A stretch of 64,000 bases of DNA from Apostichopus japonicus (Eukaryota > Echinodermata > Holothuroidea > Aspidochirotida > Stichopodidae). The notes beneath the pieces are model-generated. The model searched no databases. It was given only the letters and a program-made list of their open reading frames with translations, and was not told where the DNA came from. Made by a program: the position numbers and the translations under genes. Positions 1 to 12,600 of this stretch are shown piece after piece. The stretch lies in the NCBI RefSeq assembly GCF_037975245.1, contig NC_092573.1, positions 15,336,001 through 15,400,000 of the forward strand, in the 5' to 3' direction. Positions within the stretch are counted from its first letter, which is position 1, and every line of letters starts with the position of its first letter.

Positions 1-1760
1 CTCCTTGTTTTTTCAGATGCAGAAGAAGATGGATTCAGACGATGGTCGATGCCACCAGAGGAAGAGTGGGGGAGTGTCTCCCTGGGTTAGTGGGTGGGCT
101 ATGTTTTTGATATGTTTTAACTGTTTTTCTATCCTTGTTTTTTCAGATGCAGAAGAAGATGGATAAAGACGCTAGACGATGCGACCAGAAGAAGAGGGGG
201 TGTCACCGGGTAAGTGGGTGGGCTATGTTTTTGATATGTTTTAACTGTTTTTCTATCCTTGTTTTTCAGATGCAGAAGAAGGTGGATTAAGACGCTGGAC
301 GATGCCACCAGAAGAAGATGGGGGCGGCTGTCCCTGGGTAAGTGGCTGGGCTATGTTTTTGATATGTTTTAACTGTTTTTCTATCCTTCTTTTTTCAGAT
401 GCAGAAGAAGATGGATAAAGACGCTAGACGATGCGACCAAAAGAAGAGGGGTCGGGGGAGGGGCTGTCCCCGGGTAAGTGGGTGGGCTATGTTCTTGATA
501 TGTTTTAACTGTTTTTCGTTCCTTGTTATTTCAGATGCAGAAGAAGATGGATTAAGACGCTGGACTATGCCACCAGAAGAAGAGGGGGTCGTCCCTGGGT
601 TAGTGGGTTGGCTATACTTTTGATATGTTTTAACTGTTATTCTATCCTTGTTTTTGCAGATACAGAAGAAGATGGATTAAAACGCTGGACGATGGCATTA
701 GAAGAAGAGGGGGAGGGTGTCCCCGGGTAAGTGGGTGGGCTATGTATTTGATAGTTTTAACTGCTTTTCTATCCTTGTTTTTTCAGATGCAGAAGAAGAT
801 GGATTAAGACGCTGGGCGATGCCACCAGAAGAAGAGGTGGAGGGGCGGCTGTCCCCGGGTAACTGGGTGGGCTATGTTTTTGATATGTTTTAACTGTTTT
901 ATCCTTTTTTCAGACGCAGAAGAAGATGGATTAAGACGCTGGACGATGGCACCAGAAGAAGAGGGGAAGGGTGTCCCCGGGTAAGTGGGTGGGCTATGTT
1001 TTTGATATGTTTTAACTGTTTTCTCTCCTTGTTTTTTCAGATGCAGAAGAAGATGGATTCAGACGATGGTCGATGCCACCAGAGGAAGAGTGGGGGAGTG
1101 TCTCCCTGGGTTAGTGGGTGGGCTATGTTTTTGATATGTTTTAACTGTTTTTCTATCCTTGTTTTCTCAGATGCAGAAGAAGATGGATAAAGACGCTAGA
1201 CGATGCGACCAGAAGAAGAGGGGGTGTCACCGGGTAAGTGGGTGGGCTATGTTTTTGATATGTTTTAACTGTTTTTCTATCCTTGTTTTTCAGATGCAGA
1301 AGAAGGTGGATTAAGACGCTGGACGATGCCACCAGAAGAAGATGGGGGCGGCTGTCCCCGGGTAAGTGGCTGGGCTATGTTTTTGATATGTTTTAACTGT
1401 TTTTCTATCCTTCTTTTTTCAGATGCAGAAGAAGATGGATAAAGACGCTAGACGATGCGACCAAAAGAAGAGGGGTCGGGGGAGGGGCTGTCCCCGGGTA
1501 AGTGGGTGGGCTATGTTCTTGATATGTTTTAACTGTTTTTCGTTCCTTGTTATTTCAGATGCAGAAGAAGATGGATTAAGACGCTGGACTATGCCACCAG
1601 AAGAAGAGGGGGTCGTCCCTGGGTTAGTGGGTTGGCTATACTTTTGATATGTTTTAACTGTTATTCTATCCTTGTTTTTGCAGATACAGAAGAAGATGGA
1701 TTAAAACGCTGGACGATGGCATTAGAAGAAGAGGGGGAGGGTGTCCCCGGGTAAGTGGGT
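1..1760 (+). repeat. Eight-unit higher-order repeat, period 1024 bp
   Basis: The block from 1 is repeated starting at 1025: eight successive units, each with its own substitutions (for example the block at 399 and the one at 1423, or 535 and 1559), recur in the same order 1024 bp later with almost no change. This is a higher-order repeat laid over the 127-bp unit and points to recent unequal exchange of whole multi-unit blocks. Confidence 0.85.
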
Positions 1761-2222
1761 GGGCTATGTTTTTGATATGTTTTAACTGTTTTTCTATCCT
1801 TGTTTTTTCAGATGCAGAAGCGATGGATTAAGACGCTGGACGATGCCACCGGAAGAAGAGGGGGAGTTGGAGGGTCTCCCTGGGTTAGTGGGTGGGTTAT
1901 GTATGTGATATGTTTTAACTGTTTTTCTATCCTTGTTTTTTCAGATGCAGAAGAAGTTGGATTAAGACGCTGGACGATGCAAACAGAAGAAGAGGGGGGG
2001 GGGAGGGAGGGTGATGGTGTCCCTGGGTTAGTGGGTGTGCTTTGTTTTTGATATGTTTTAACTGCTTTTCTATCCCCGTTTTTTTTCAGATGCAGAAGAA
2101 GATGGATTAAGATGCTGGACGATGCCACCAGAAGAAGAGGGGAGGGGGAGGCTGTCCCTGGGTTAGTGGGTGGGCTCTGTTTTTGATAAGTTTTAACTGT
2201 TTTTCTATCCTTGTTTTTTTCA

Positions 2223-4281
2223 GATGCAGAGGAAGATGGACTAAGATGCTGGACGATGCCACCAGAAGAAGGGGGAGGGGGAGGGTGTCCCCGGGTAAGT
2301 GGGTGGGCTATGTTTTTGATATGTTTTAACTGTTTTTCTATCCTTGTTTTTTCAGATGCAGAACATGATGGATTAAGCACTGGACGATGCAACCAGAAGA
2401 AGATGAGGGCGGCGGTCCCCGGGTAAGTAGGTGGGCTATGTTTTTGATATGTTTTAACTGTTTTTCTATCCTTGTTTTTTTTCAGATGCAGAAGAAGATG
2501 GATAAAGACGCTTGACGATGCGACCAGAAGAAGAGGGGTCGGTGGGGGGTGGGGCGGCTGTCCCCGGGTAAGTGGGTGGGTTATGTATGTGATATGTTTT
2601 AACTGTTTTTCTATCCTTGTTTTTTTCAGATGCAGAAGAAGTTGGATTAAGACGCTGGACGATGCAAACAGAAGAAGAGGGGGGGGGGGAGGGAGGATGA
2701 TGGTGTCCCTGGGTTAGTGGGTGTGCTTTGTTTTTGATATGTTTTAACTGTTTTTCTATCCTTGTTTTTTTTCAGATGCAGAAGAAGATGGATTAAGATG
2801 CTGGACGATGCCACCAGAAGAAGAGGGGAGGGGGAGGCTGTCCCTGGGTTAGTGGGTGGGCTCTGTTTTTGATAAGTTTTAACTGTTTTTCTATCCTTGT
2901 TTTTTCAGATGCAGAGGAAGATGGACTAAGATGCTGGACGATGCCACCAGAAGAAGGGGGAGGGGGAGGGTGTCCCCGGGTAAGTGGGTGGGCTATGTTT
3001 TTGATATGTTTTAACTGTTTTTCTATCCTTGTTTTTTCAGATGCAGAACATGATGGATTAAGCACTGGACGATGCAACCAGAAGAAGATGAGGGCGGCGG
3101 TCCCCGGGTAAGTAGGTGGGCTATGTTTTTGATATGTTTTAACTGTTTTTCTATCCTTGTTTTTTTTTCAGATGCAGAAGAAGATGGATAAAGACGCTTG
3201 ACGATGCGACCAGAAGAAGAGGGGTCGGTGGGGGGTGGGGCGGCTGTCCCCGGGTAAGTGGGTGGGTTATGTATGTGATATGTTTTAACTGTTTTTCTAT
3301 CCTTGTTTTTTTCAGATGCAGAAGAAGTTGGATTAAGACGCTGGACGATGCAAACAGAAGAAGAGGGGGGGGGGGGGGAGGGAGGATGATGGTGTCCCTG
3401 GGTTAGTGGGTGTGCTTTGTTTTTGATATGTTTTAACTGTTTTTCTATCCTTGTTTTTTTTCAGATGCAGAAGAAGATGGATTAAGATGCTGGACGATGC
3501 CACCAGAAGAAGAGGGGAGGGGGAGGCTGTCCCTGGGTTAGTGGGTGGGCTCTGTTTTTGATAAGTTTTAACTGTTTTTCTATCCTTGTTTTTTTCAGAT
3601 GCAGAGGAAGATGGACTAAGATGCTGGACGATGCCACCAGAAGAAGGGGAGGGGGAGGGTGTCCCCGGGTAAGTGGGTGGGCTATGTTTTTGATATGTTT
3701 TAACTGTTTTTCTATCCTTGTTTTTTCAGATGCAGAACATGATGGATTAAGCACTGGACGATGCAACCAGAAGAAGATGAGGGCGGCGGTCCCCGGGTAA
3801 GTAGGTGGGCTATGTTTTTGATATGTTTTAACTGTTTTTCTATCCTTGTTTTTTTTCAGATGCAGAAGAAGATGGATAAAGACGCTTGACGATGCGACCA
3901 GAAGAAGAGGGGTCGGTGGGGGGTGGGGCGGCTGTCCCCGGGTAAGTGGGTGGGTTATGTATGTGATATGTTTTAACTGTTTTTCTATCCTTGTTTTTTT
4001 CAGATGCAGAAGAAGTTGGATTAAGACGCTGGACGATGCAAACAGAAGAAGAGGGGGGGGGGAGGGAGGATGATGGTGTCCCTGGGTTAGTGGGTGTGCT
4101 TTGTTTTTGATATGTTTTAACTGTTTTTCTATCCTTGTTTTTTTTCAGATGCAGAAGAAGATGGATTAAGATGCTGGACGATGCCACCAGAAGAAGAGGG
4201 GAGGGGGAGGCTGTCCCTGGGTTAGTGGGTGGGCTCTGTTTTTGATAAGTTTTAACTGTTTTTCTATCCTTGTTTTTTTCA
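2223..4281 (+). repeat. Five-unit higher-order repeat, period ~687 bp, three copies
   Basis: Copies lie at about 2223-2909, 2910-3598 and 3599-4281. Each has the same five variant units in order: block openings ATGCAGAGGAAGATGGACTA, ATGCAGAACATGATGG, ATGCAGAAGAAGATGGATAA, ATGCAGAAGAAGTTGG and ATGCAGAAGAAGATGGATTA. The copies differ mainly in G- and T-run length. This is a different period and composition from the 1024-bp block upstream, so array 1 has been homogenised in at least two separate domains. Confidence 0.85.
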
Positions 4282-5384
4282 GATGCAGAGGAAGATGGAC
4301 TAAGATGCTGGACGATGCCACCAGAAGAAGGGGGAGGGGGAGGGTGTCCCCGGGTAAGTGGGTGGGCTATGTTTTTGATATGTTTTAACTGTTTTTCTAT
4401 CCGTGTTTTTTCAGATGCAGAAGACGATGGATTAAGACGCTGGACGATGCCACCAGAAGAAGATGGGGGCGGCGGTCCCCGGGTAAGTAGGTGGGCTATG
4501 TTTTTGATATGTTTTAACTGTTTTTCTATCCTTGTGTTTTCAGATGCAGAAGAAGATGGATAAAGACGCTGGACGATGCAACCAGAAGAAGAGGGGTCGG
4601 TGGGGGGTGGGGCGGCTGTCCCCGGGTAAGTGGGTGGGCTATGTATTTGATATGTTTTAACTGTATTTCTATCCTTGTTTTTTCAGATGCAGAAGAAGTT
4701 GGATTAAGACGCTGGACGATGCAAACAGAAGAAGATGGTGGGGGGGGGGGGAGGGAGGGTGATGGTGTCCCTGGGTTAGTGGGTGTGCTTTGTTTTTGAT
4801 ATGTTTTAACTGTTTTTCTATCCTTGTTTTTCAGATGCAGAAGAAGATGGATTAAGACGCTGGACGATGCCACCAGAAGAAGAGGGGGAGTTGAATGGTG
4901 TCCCTGGGTAAGTGGGTGGACTATGTTTTTGATATGTTTTAACTGTTTTTCTATCCTTGTTTTTTCAGATGCAGAAGAAGATGGATTAAGACGCTAGACG
5001 ATGCCACCAGAAGAAGAGGGGCGGGGGCTGGGGGCGGGTGTCCTCGGGTAAGTGGGTGGGCTATGTTTTTGATATGTTTTAACTGTTTTTCTATCCTTGT
5101 TTTTTCAGATGCAGAAGAAGATGGATTTAGACGCTGGACGATGCCACCAGAAGAAGAGGGGGAGTTGAATGGTGTCCCTGGGTAAGTGGGTGGACTATGT
5201 TTTTGATATGTTTTAACTGTTTTTCTATCCTTGTTTTTTTCAGATGCAGAAGAAGATGGATTAAGACGCTGGACGATGCCACCAGAAGAAGAGGGTCGGG
5301 GGGGATGGTCTCCCTGGGTTAGTGGGTGGGCTATGTATTTGATTTGATTAACTGTTTTTCTGTCCTTGTTTTTTTTAGATGTAC

Positions 5385-6655
5385 TGGGTACTGGGAATCT
5401 AAGCGTACGAGGCGTATATAAGAGTACTGGGTATCTAAGCCTATGTAAGATATCTAAGTGTGAGTATGGTATCTAGGCCTGAGTAGGGTATCTTTGCCTG
5501 AGTAGGGTATCTAAGCCAGAGTACTTGGTATCTATGCCTATATAGGGTATCTAAGCTTGAATAGGGTATTAAGCTTCAGTAGGTATATAGGCCTGAGTAA
5601 GGTATCTATAAGCCTAATGAGTAGGGTATCTAAGCTTATGTAGGGTAACTAAGCATTAGTTAGTATCTAAGTCAGTGTAGGGTATCTAAGCCTGAGTAGG
5701 GTTTTAGGCCTGAGTAGGCTATCTAAGCCTCATGAGAAGGGTATCTAAGCCTATGTAGGATATCTAAGCGTGGGTAGCGTGGGTAAGCCAGAATACTGGG
5801 TGTCTAAGCCAATGTAGGGTATCTTAGTGTTAGTAGGGTATCTAAGCGTGAGTTGGGTATCTATTCCAGAGAACTGGGTATCTAAGCCTATGTAGGATAT
5901 CTAAGTGTGAGTAGGGTATCTAGGCCTTAGTAGGGTATCTAAGCCTCAATAGGGTATCTACGCCTAATTAGGGTATCTAAGCCAGAGTAGGGTATCTAGG
6001 CCTGAGTAGGGTATCTAAGCCAGAGTACTGGGTATCTAAGCCAATGTATAGGGTATCTTAGTGTCAGTAGGGTATCTAAGCGTGAGTTGGGTATCTAATC
6101 CAGAGAACTGGGTATCTAAGCCTATATAGGATATCTAAGTGTGAGTAGGGTATCTAGGTTTGAGTAGGGTATCTAAGCCAGAGTACTGGGTATCAATGCC
6201 TATATAGGGTATCTAAGCTTAAGTTGGGTATCTAAGCCTATGCAGGATATCTTAGTGTCAGTACGGTATCTAAGCGTGTGTTGTATGTATCTAATCCAGA
6301 GTACTGGGTATCTAAGCCTATGTAGGATATCTAAGTGTGAGCAGGGTATCTAAGGTGAGTAGGGTATATAAGCCTGAGTAGGGTATCTAAGCCAGGGTAC
6401 TGGGTATGTAAGCCTATGTAGGGTATGTAAGCGTGATATAGGGTATCTAACCGTGAGTAGGGTATCTAAGACTGAGTAGGGTATCTAAGTGTAAGTAGGA
6501 TATCTAAACGTAGTAGGGTATCTCGGCCTGAGTAGGGTATCTAAGCCAGAGTACTGGGTATCTAAGCCTGGGTATCTGGGTGTGAGTAGGGTATCTAGGC
6601 CTGAGTAGGGTATCTAAGCCAGAGTACTGGGCATCTAAGCTTATGTAGGGAATCT
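5385..6655 (+). repeat. Degenerate 19-bp minisatellite
   Basis: Roughly 60 imperfect copies of GGGTATCTAAGCCTGAGTA, with variants ending CCAGAGTACT, CCTATGTA or GTGTGAGTA. It starts directly after the last array-1 acceptor (an intact pyrimidine tract, then TTAGATGTACTGGG). It ends in the middle of the intron part of the first array-2 unit (TGATATGTTTTAACTG at 6660). It therefore sits inside the composite array with no unique DNA on either side. No reading frame was found. Confidence 0.85.
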
Positions 6656-9600
6656 AAGTGTGATATGTTTTAACTGTTTTCCCTAGCCTTGTAATTTCAG
6701 ATGTTATAGCAAGCAGATCGATGGAGATGCTGGGCATCACTTGGAGACGACGAAACAGGGCAGAAGATGGATACAAGAAGCAGACCAACGACGGAAGTAG
6801 ACTGACAGGACCCCTGGATAGGTAGGTTTTACAATGTGTTTGATACATTTTAACTGTTTTCCCTGGCCTTTTCCTTTCAGATATGACAGAGGGCAGACTA
6901 AGCTTTCTAAACTTTGTTATTTCAGATGTGATAGCATGCAGATCGATGGAGACGCTGCACATCACTTGGAGACGGTCGAACAGGGCAGAAGATGGATGAA
7001 GAAGCAGAACAACGACGTAAGAAGACTGACGGGACCCCTGGATAGGTGCGTTTTACAATGTTTGATATGTTTTAACTGTTTTACCTAGCCTTTTCCTTTC
7101 AGATATGACAGAGGGCAGGCCGATGGAGAAGCTGGACGGCACTTGGAGACGTTGGAACAGGACAGAAGATGAATAAAGAAGAAGAACAACGACAGAAGAG
7201 GACTGACAGGACCCCTGCATAGTTGCGTTTTACGATGTGTTTGATATGTTTCAACTGTTTTCCTTAGCCTTGTTATTTCAGATGTTATAGCAGGCAGATC
7301 GATAACGACGCTGGACGGTATTTGGAGACGGTGGAACAGGACAGACGATGGATGAAAAAGAAGAACAACGACAGAAGAGGACTGACAGGACACACAGGAG
7401 TGTAGGTGCGTTTAAAAATGTGTTTGATATGTTTTAACTGTTTTCTTTAGCATTTTTATTTCAGATGTGGTAGATGGCAGATCGATGGAGACGCTGGAAG
7501 GCACTTGAGACGGTAGAACAGGACAGAAGATGGACGAAGAAGCAGAACAACGTCGGAAGAAGAACAACACGACCCCTGGTTAGGTACGTTTTACAATGTG
7601 TTTGATATGTTTTAACTGTTTTCCTTAGCCTTGTAATTTCAGATGTAATAGCAAGCAGATCGATGGAGACGCTGGACATCACTTGGAGACGGTGGAACAG
7701 GACAGAAGATGGATGAAGAAGTAGAACAACGACAGAAGCAGAATAACGGGACCCCTAGATAGGTGCGTTTTACAATAATTGATATGTTTTTACATATCAA
7801 TTCCTTTCAGATATAGGACAGAAGATGGATGAAGAAGAAGAACAACGATGGAAAAAGACTGACAGGACCCCTGGATAGGTGCGTTTTACATTGAGTTTTA
7901 TATGTTTTAACTGTTTTCCTTAACTTTGTCTTTTCAAATGTGATAGCAGGCAGATCGACGGAGACGCTGAACGGCACTTGAAGACGGTGGAACAGGACAT
8001 TAGATGGGTGAAGAAGCAAAACAACGACGGAAGAAGACTGACAGACCTCCTGGTTAGGTACGTTTTACAATGTGTTTGATATGTTTTAACTGAATTCCTT
8101 AGCCTTGTAATTTCATATGTTATAGCAAGCAGATCGATGGAGACGCTGGAAACCACTTGAAGACGATGAAACAGGACAGAAGATGGATGAAGAAGCAGAA
8201 CAACGACGGAAGAAGGATGACGGGTCCCCTGGATAGGTGCATTTTACAATGTGTTTGATATATTTAAACTGTTTTCCTCAGCCTTTTCCTTTCAGATATG
8301 ACAGAGGACGGATCGATGAAGTAGCTGGACGGCACTCGGAGACGGTCGAACAGGACAATAGATGGATGAAATCAGAACAACGACGGACGAAGACCGACAG
8401 GACCCCTAGATAGGTGCGTTTAACAATTTGTTTGATATGTTTTAACTGTTTCTCTAGCATTTTCCTTTCAGATGTGATAGCAGGCAGATCGACGGAGACG
8501 CTGGACGGCACTTGGAGACGGTCGAACAGGACAGAAGATGGATGAAAAAGCAGAACAACGATGGAAGAAGACTGACAGGACCCCTGGGTAGGTGCGTTTA
8601 ACAATGTGTTTGATATGTTTTAACTGTTTTGCTTAGCCTTTTCATTTCAGATGTGATAGCAGGCAGATCGATGGACACGCTCGACGGCACTTGAGAGGGA
8701 GGAACAGGGCAGAAGATGAATGAAGAAACAGAACAACGACGGAAGAAGAATAACGGGACCCAGGATAGGTGCGTTTTACAATGATTGATATGTTTTAACT
8801 GTTTTCCTTAGCCTTTTCTTTTCAGATGTGTTAGCGGGCAGACCAATGGAGAAGCTGGACGGCACTTGGAGACGGTGGAACAGGATAGAAGATGAATGAA
8901 GAGGCAGAACAACGACTGAAGAAGACTGACAGGACCCCTGATTAGGTACGTTTTACAATGTGTTTGATATGTTCTAACTGTTTTCCTTAGCCTTGTAATT
9001 TTTGATGTTATAGCAAGCAGATCGATGGAGATGTTGGACATCACTTGGAGACGGTGGAACAGGACAGAAGATGGATGAAGAAGCAGAACAACAACAGGAG
9101 AAGAATGACGGGACCCCTGGATAGGTGCGTTTTACAATAATTGATATGTTTAAACTGTTTTCCCTAGTCTTTTCTTTTCAGATATGACAGAGGACGGATC
9201 GATGGAGAAGCTGGACGAAACTTGGAGACGGTGGAACAGGACAGAAGATGGATAAAAAAAGAACAACGACGGAAGAAGACTGACAGGACCCCTGGATAGG
9301 TGCGTTTACAATGTGTTTGATATGTTTTAAATATTTTCCCTAGCCTTTTCCTTTCAGATGTGATAGCAGGCAGATCGATGGAGATGCTGGATGGCACTTG
9401 GAGACGGTCGAACAGGACAGAAGATGGATGAAAAAGCAGAACAACGATGGAAGAAGACTGACAGGACCCCTGGATAGGTGCGTTATACAATGTGTTTGAT
9501 ATGTTTTAACTGTTTTCTCTAGCCTTTTCATTTCAGATGTGATAGCAGGCAGATCGATGGAGACGCTGAACGGAACTTGGAGACGGTCGAACAGGACAGA

Positions 9601-12600
9601 AGATGGATGAAAAAGCAGAACAACGTTGGAAGAAGACTGACAGGACCCCTGGATAGGTGCGTTTACAATGTGTTTGATATGTTTTAACTGTTTTCGTTAG
9701 CCATTTTATTTAAGATGTTATAGCAAGCAGATCGATGTAGACGCTGGACGGCACTTGGAGATTGTGGAACAGGACAAAAGATGAATGAAGTGGCAGAACA
9801 ACGACTGTAGAAGACTGACAGGACCCCTAGATAGGTGCGTTTTACAATGTGTTTGATATTTTTTAACTGTTTCTTTAGTCTTTTTATTTCAGATGTTATA
9901 GCAAGCACATCGATATAGACGCTGAACGGCACTTGGAGATGGTGGAACAGGACAGAAGATGGATGAAAAAGTAGAACAACGTTGGAAGAAGAACAACGGG
10001 ACCACTGGATAGGTGCGTTTAAAAATGTGTTTGATATGCTTTAACTGTTTTGCTTAGCCTTTTCATTTCAGATGTGATAGATTGCAGATCGAAGGACACG
10101 CTGGACGGCACTTGAGACGGTGGAACAGGGCAGAAGATGGATGAAGAAGCAGAACAACAACAGGAGAAGAATGACGGGACCCCTGGATAGGTGCGTTTTA
10201 CAATGATTGATATGTTTGAACTGTTTTCCCTAGCCTTTTCTTTTCAGATGTGATAGCGGGCAGACCAATGGAGAAGCTGGACGGCACTTGGAGACGGTGG
10301 AACAGGACATCAGATGAATGAAGAGGCAGAACAACGACTGTAGAAGACTGACAGGACCCCTGGATAGGTGCGTTTTACAATGTGTTTGATATGTTTTAAC
10401 TGTTTCTTTAGTCTTTTTACTTCAGATGTTATAGCAAGCACATCGATATAGACGCTGAACGGCACTTGGAGACGGTGGAACAGGACATTAGATGGGTGAA
10501 GAAGCAAAACAACGACGGAAGAAGACTGACAGACCTCCTGGTTAGGAGCACTTGGAGACGGTCGAACAGGACAGAAGATGGATGAAAAAGCAGAACAACG
10601 ATGGAAGAAGACTGACAGGACCCCTGGGTAGGTGCGTTTAACAATGTGTTTGATATGTTTTAACTGTTTTGCTTAGCCTTTTCATTTCAGATGTGATAGC
10701 AGGCAGATCGAAGGACACGCTCGACGGCACATGAGACGGTGGAACAGGGCAGAAGATGGATGAAGAAGCAGAACAACGACTGTAGAAGACTGACAGGACC
10801 CCTGGATAGGTGCGTTTTACAATGTGTTTGATATTTTTTAACTGTTTCTTTAGTCTTTTTATTTCAGATGTGATAGCAAGCACATCGATATAGACGCTGA
10901 ACGGCACTTGGAGATGGTAGAACAGGACAGAAGATGGATAAAGAAGCAGAACAACGTCGGAAGAAGACCAACGGGACCCCTGATTAGGTGCGTTTAAAAA
11001 TGTGATTGATATGTTTTAACTGTTTTCCTTAGCCTTGTAATTTTTGATGTTATAGCAAGCAGATCGATGGAGATGCTGGACATCACTTGGAGACGGTGGA
11101 ACAGGACAGAAGATGGATGAAGAAGCAGAACAACAACAGGAGAAGAATGACGGGACCCCTGGATAGGTGCGTTTTACAATAATTGATATGTTTAAACTGT
11201 TTTCCCTAGTCTTTTCTTTTTAGATGTGACAGAGGACGGATCGATGGAGAAGCTGGACGAAACTTGGAGACGGTGGATCAGGACAGAAGATGGATAAAAA
11301 AGAGAACAACGACGGAAGAAGACTGACAGGACCCCTGGATAGGTGCGTTTACAATGTGTTTGATATGTTTTAAATATTTTCCCTAGCCTTTTCCTTTCAG
11401 ATGTGATAGCAGGCAGATCGATGGAGATGCTGGATGGCACTTGGAGACGGTGGAGAAGCACAGAAGATGGATGAAGAAGCAGAACAACGATGGAAGAAGA
11501 CTGACAGGACCCCTGGATAGGTGTGTTTACAATGTGTTTGATACGTTTTAACTGTTTTCCCTAGCCTTTTCATTTCAGATGTGATAGCAGGCAGATCGAT
11601 GGAGACGCTGAACGGAACTTGGAGATTGTCGAACAGGACAGAAGATGGATGAAAAAGTAGGACAACGTTGGAAGAAGAACAACGGGACCACTGGATAGGT
11701 GCGTTTAAAAATGTGTTTGATATGCTTTAACTGTTTTGCTTAGCCTTTTCATTTCAGATGTGATAGATTGCAGATCGAAGGACACGCTGGACGGCACTTG
11801 AGACGGTGGAACAGGGCAGAAGATGGATGAAGAAGCAGAACAACGACGGAAGGAGAACGACGGGACCCCTGGATAGGTGCGTTTTACAATGATTGATATG
11901 TTTGAACTGTTTTCCCTAGCCTTTTCCTTTCAGATGTGATAGCGGGCAGACCAATGGAGAAGCTGGACGGCACTTGGAGACGGTGGAACAGGACATCAGA
12001 TGAATGAAGAGGCAGAACAACGACTGTAGAAGACTGACAGGACCCCTGGATAGGTGCGTTTTACAATGTGTTTGATATGTTTTAACTGTTTCTTTAGTCT
12101 TTTTATTTCAGATGTTATAGCAAGCACATCGATGTAGACGCTGAACGGCACTTGGAGATGGTGGAACAGGATAGAAGATGAATGACGAGGCAGATCAACG
12201 TCGGAAGGAGACTGACAGGACCCCTGGATAGGTGCGTTTTACAATGAGTTTGATATGTTTTAACTGTTTCCTTGGCCTTGTTATATCAGATATGACAGAC
12301 GGCGGATCGATGGAGATGTTGGACGAAACTTGGAGACGGTGGAACAGGACAGAATATGGATGAAGAAGCAGAACAACGTCGGAAGTATAATAACGGGACC
12401 CCTGATTAGGTGCGTTTTACAATGTGTTTGATATATTTTAACTATTTTCCTTAACCTTGTAATTTCAGATGTTATAGCAAGCAGATCGATGGAGACGCTG
12501 GAAATAGCTTGGAGACGGTGGAATAAGACAGAAGATGGATGAAGAAGCAGAACAACGACGGAAGAAGAATGACGGGACCCCTGGATATGTGCGTTTCACA

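Larger units (their letters stand above)
1..5382 (+). repeat. Exon-intron satellite array 1 (about 40 units of ~127 bp)
   Basis: About 40 head-to-tail units. Exon-like blocks begin at 17, 147, 270, 399, 535, 660, 787, 914 and so on to 5243. Each unit has a 61-nt intron-like part with donor GTAAGTGGG, a branch-point-like TTTTAAC, a pyrimidine tract and a CAG acceptor, followed by a 65-85-nt block starting ATGCAGAAGAAGATGG and ending CCCCGG or CCCTGG just before the next GTAAGT. Two frames of the block are often open, giving peptides such as DAEEDGLRRWTMPPEEE or CRRRWIKTLDDATRRR. The run of G near its end changes length from unit to unit, so exon length is not kept in frame. Some units have GTTAGT instead of GTAAGT. 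Either a satellite derived from an exon, or the middle of a transcribed multi-exon locus; the sequence alone does not decide. Confidence 0.85.

Noticed and set aside
1808-2392. 194-codon minus-strand open frame rich in Pro and Ser across array 1
   Set aside because: It runs through block and intron parts of several satellite units alike, and the same peptide pieces reappear in each higher-order copy. It is a by-product of a repeat without stops in that frame.
5385-6655. CRISPR-like array
   Set aside because: The copies are contiguous and degenerate with no unique spacers, and the genome is eukaryotic.
6654-11461. Many 60-110-codon minus-strand frames (ITSEITRLRKTVKTYQTH-like) across array 2
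   Set aside because: They are antisense to the exon-like blocks and cross the splice-like sites; they repeat because the unit repeats.
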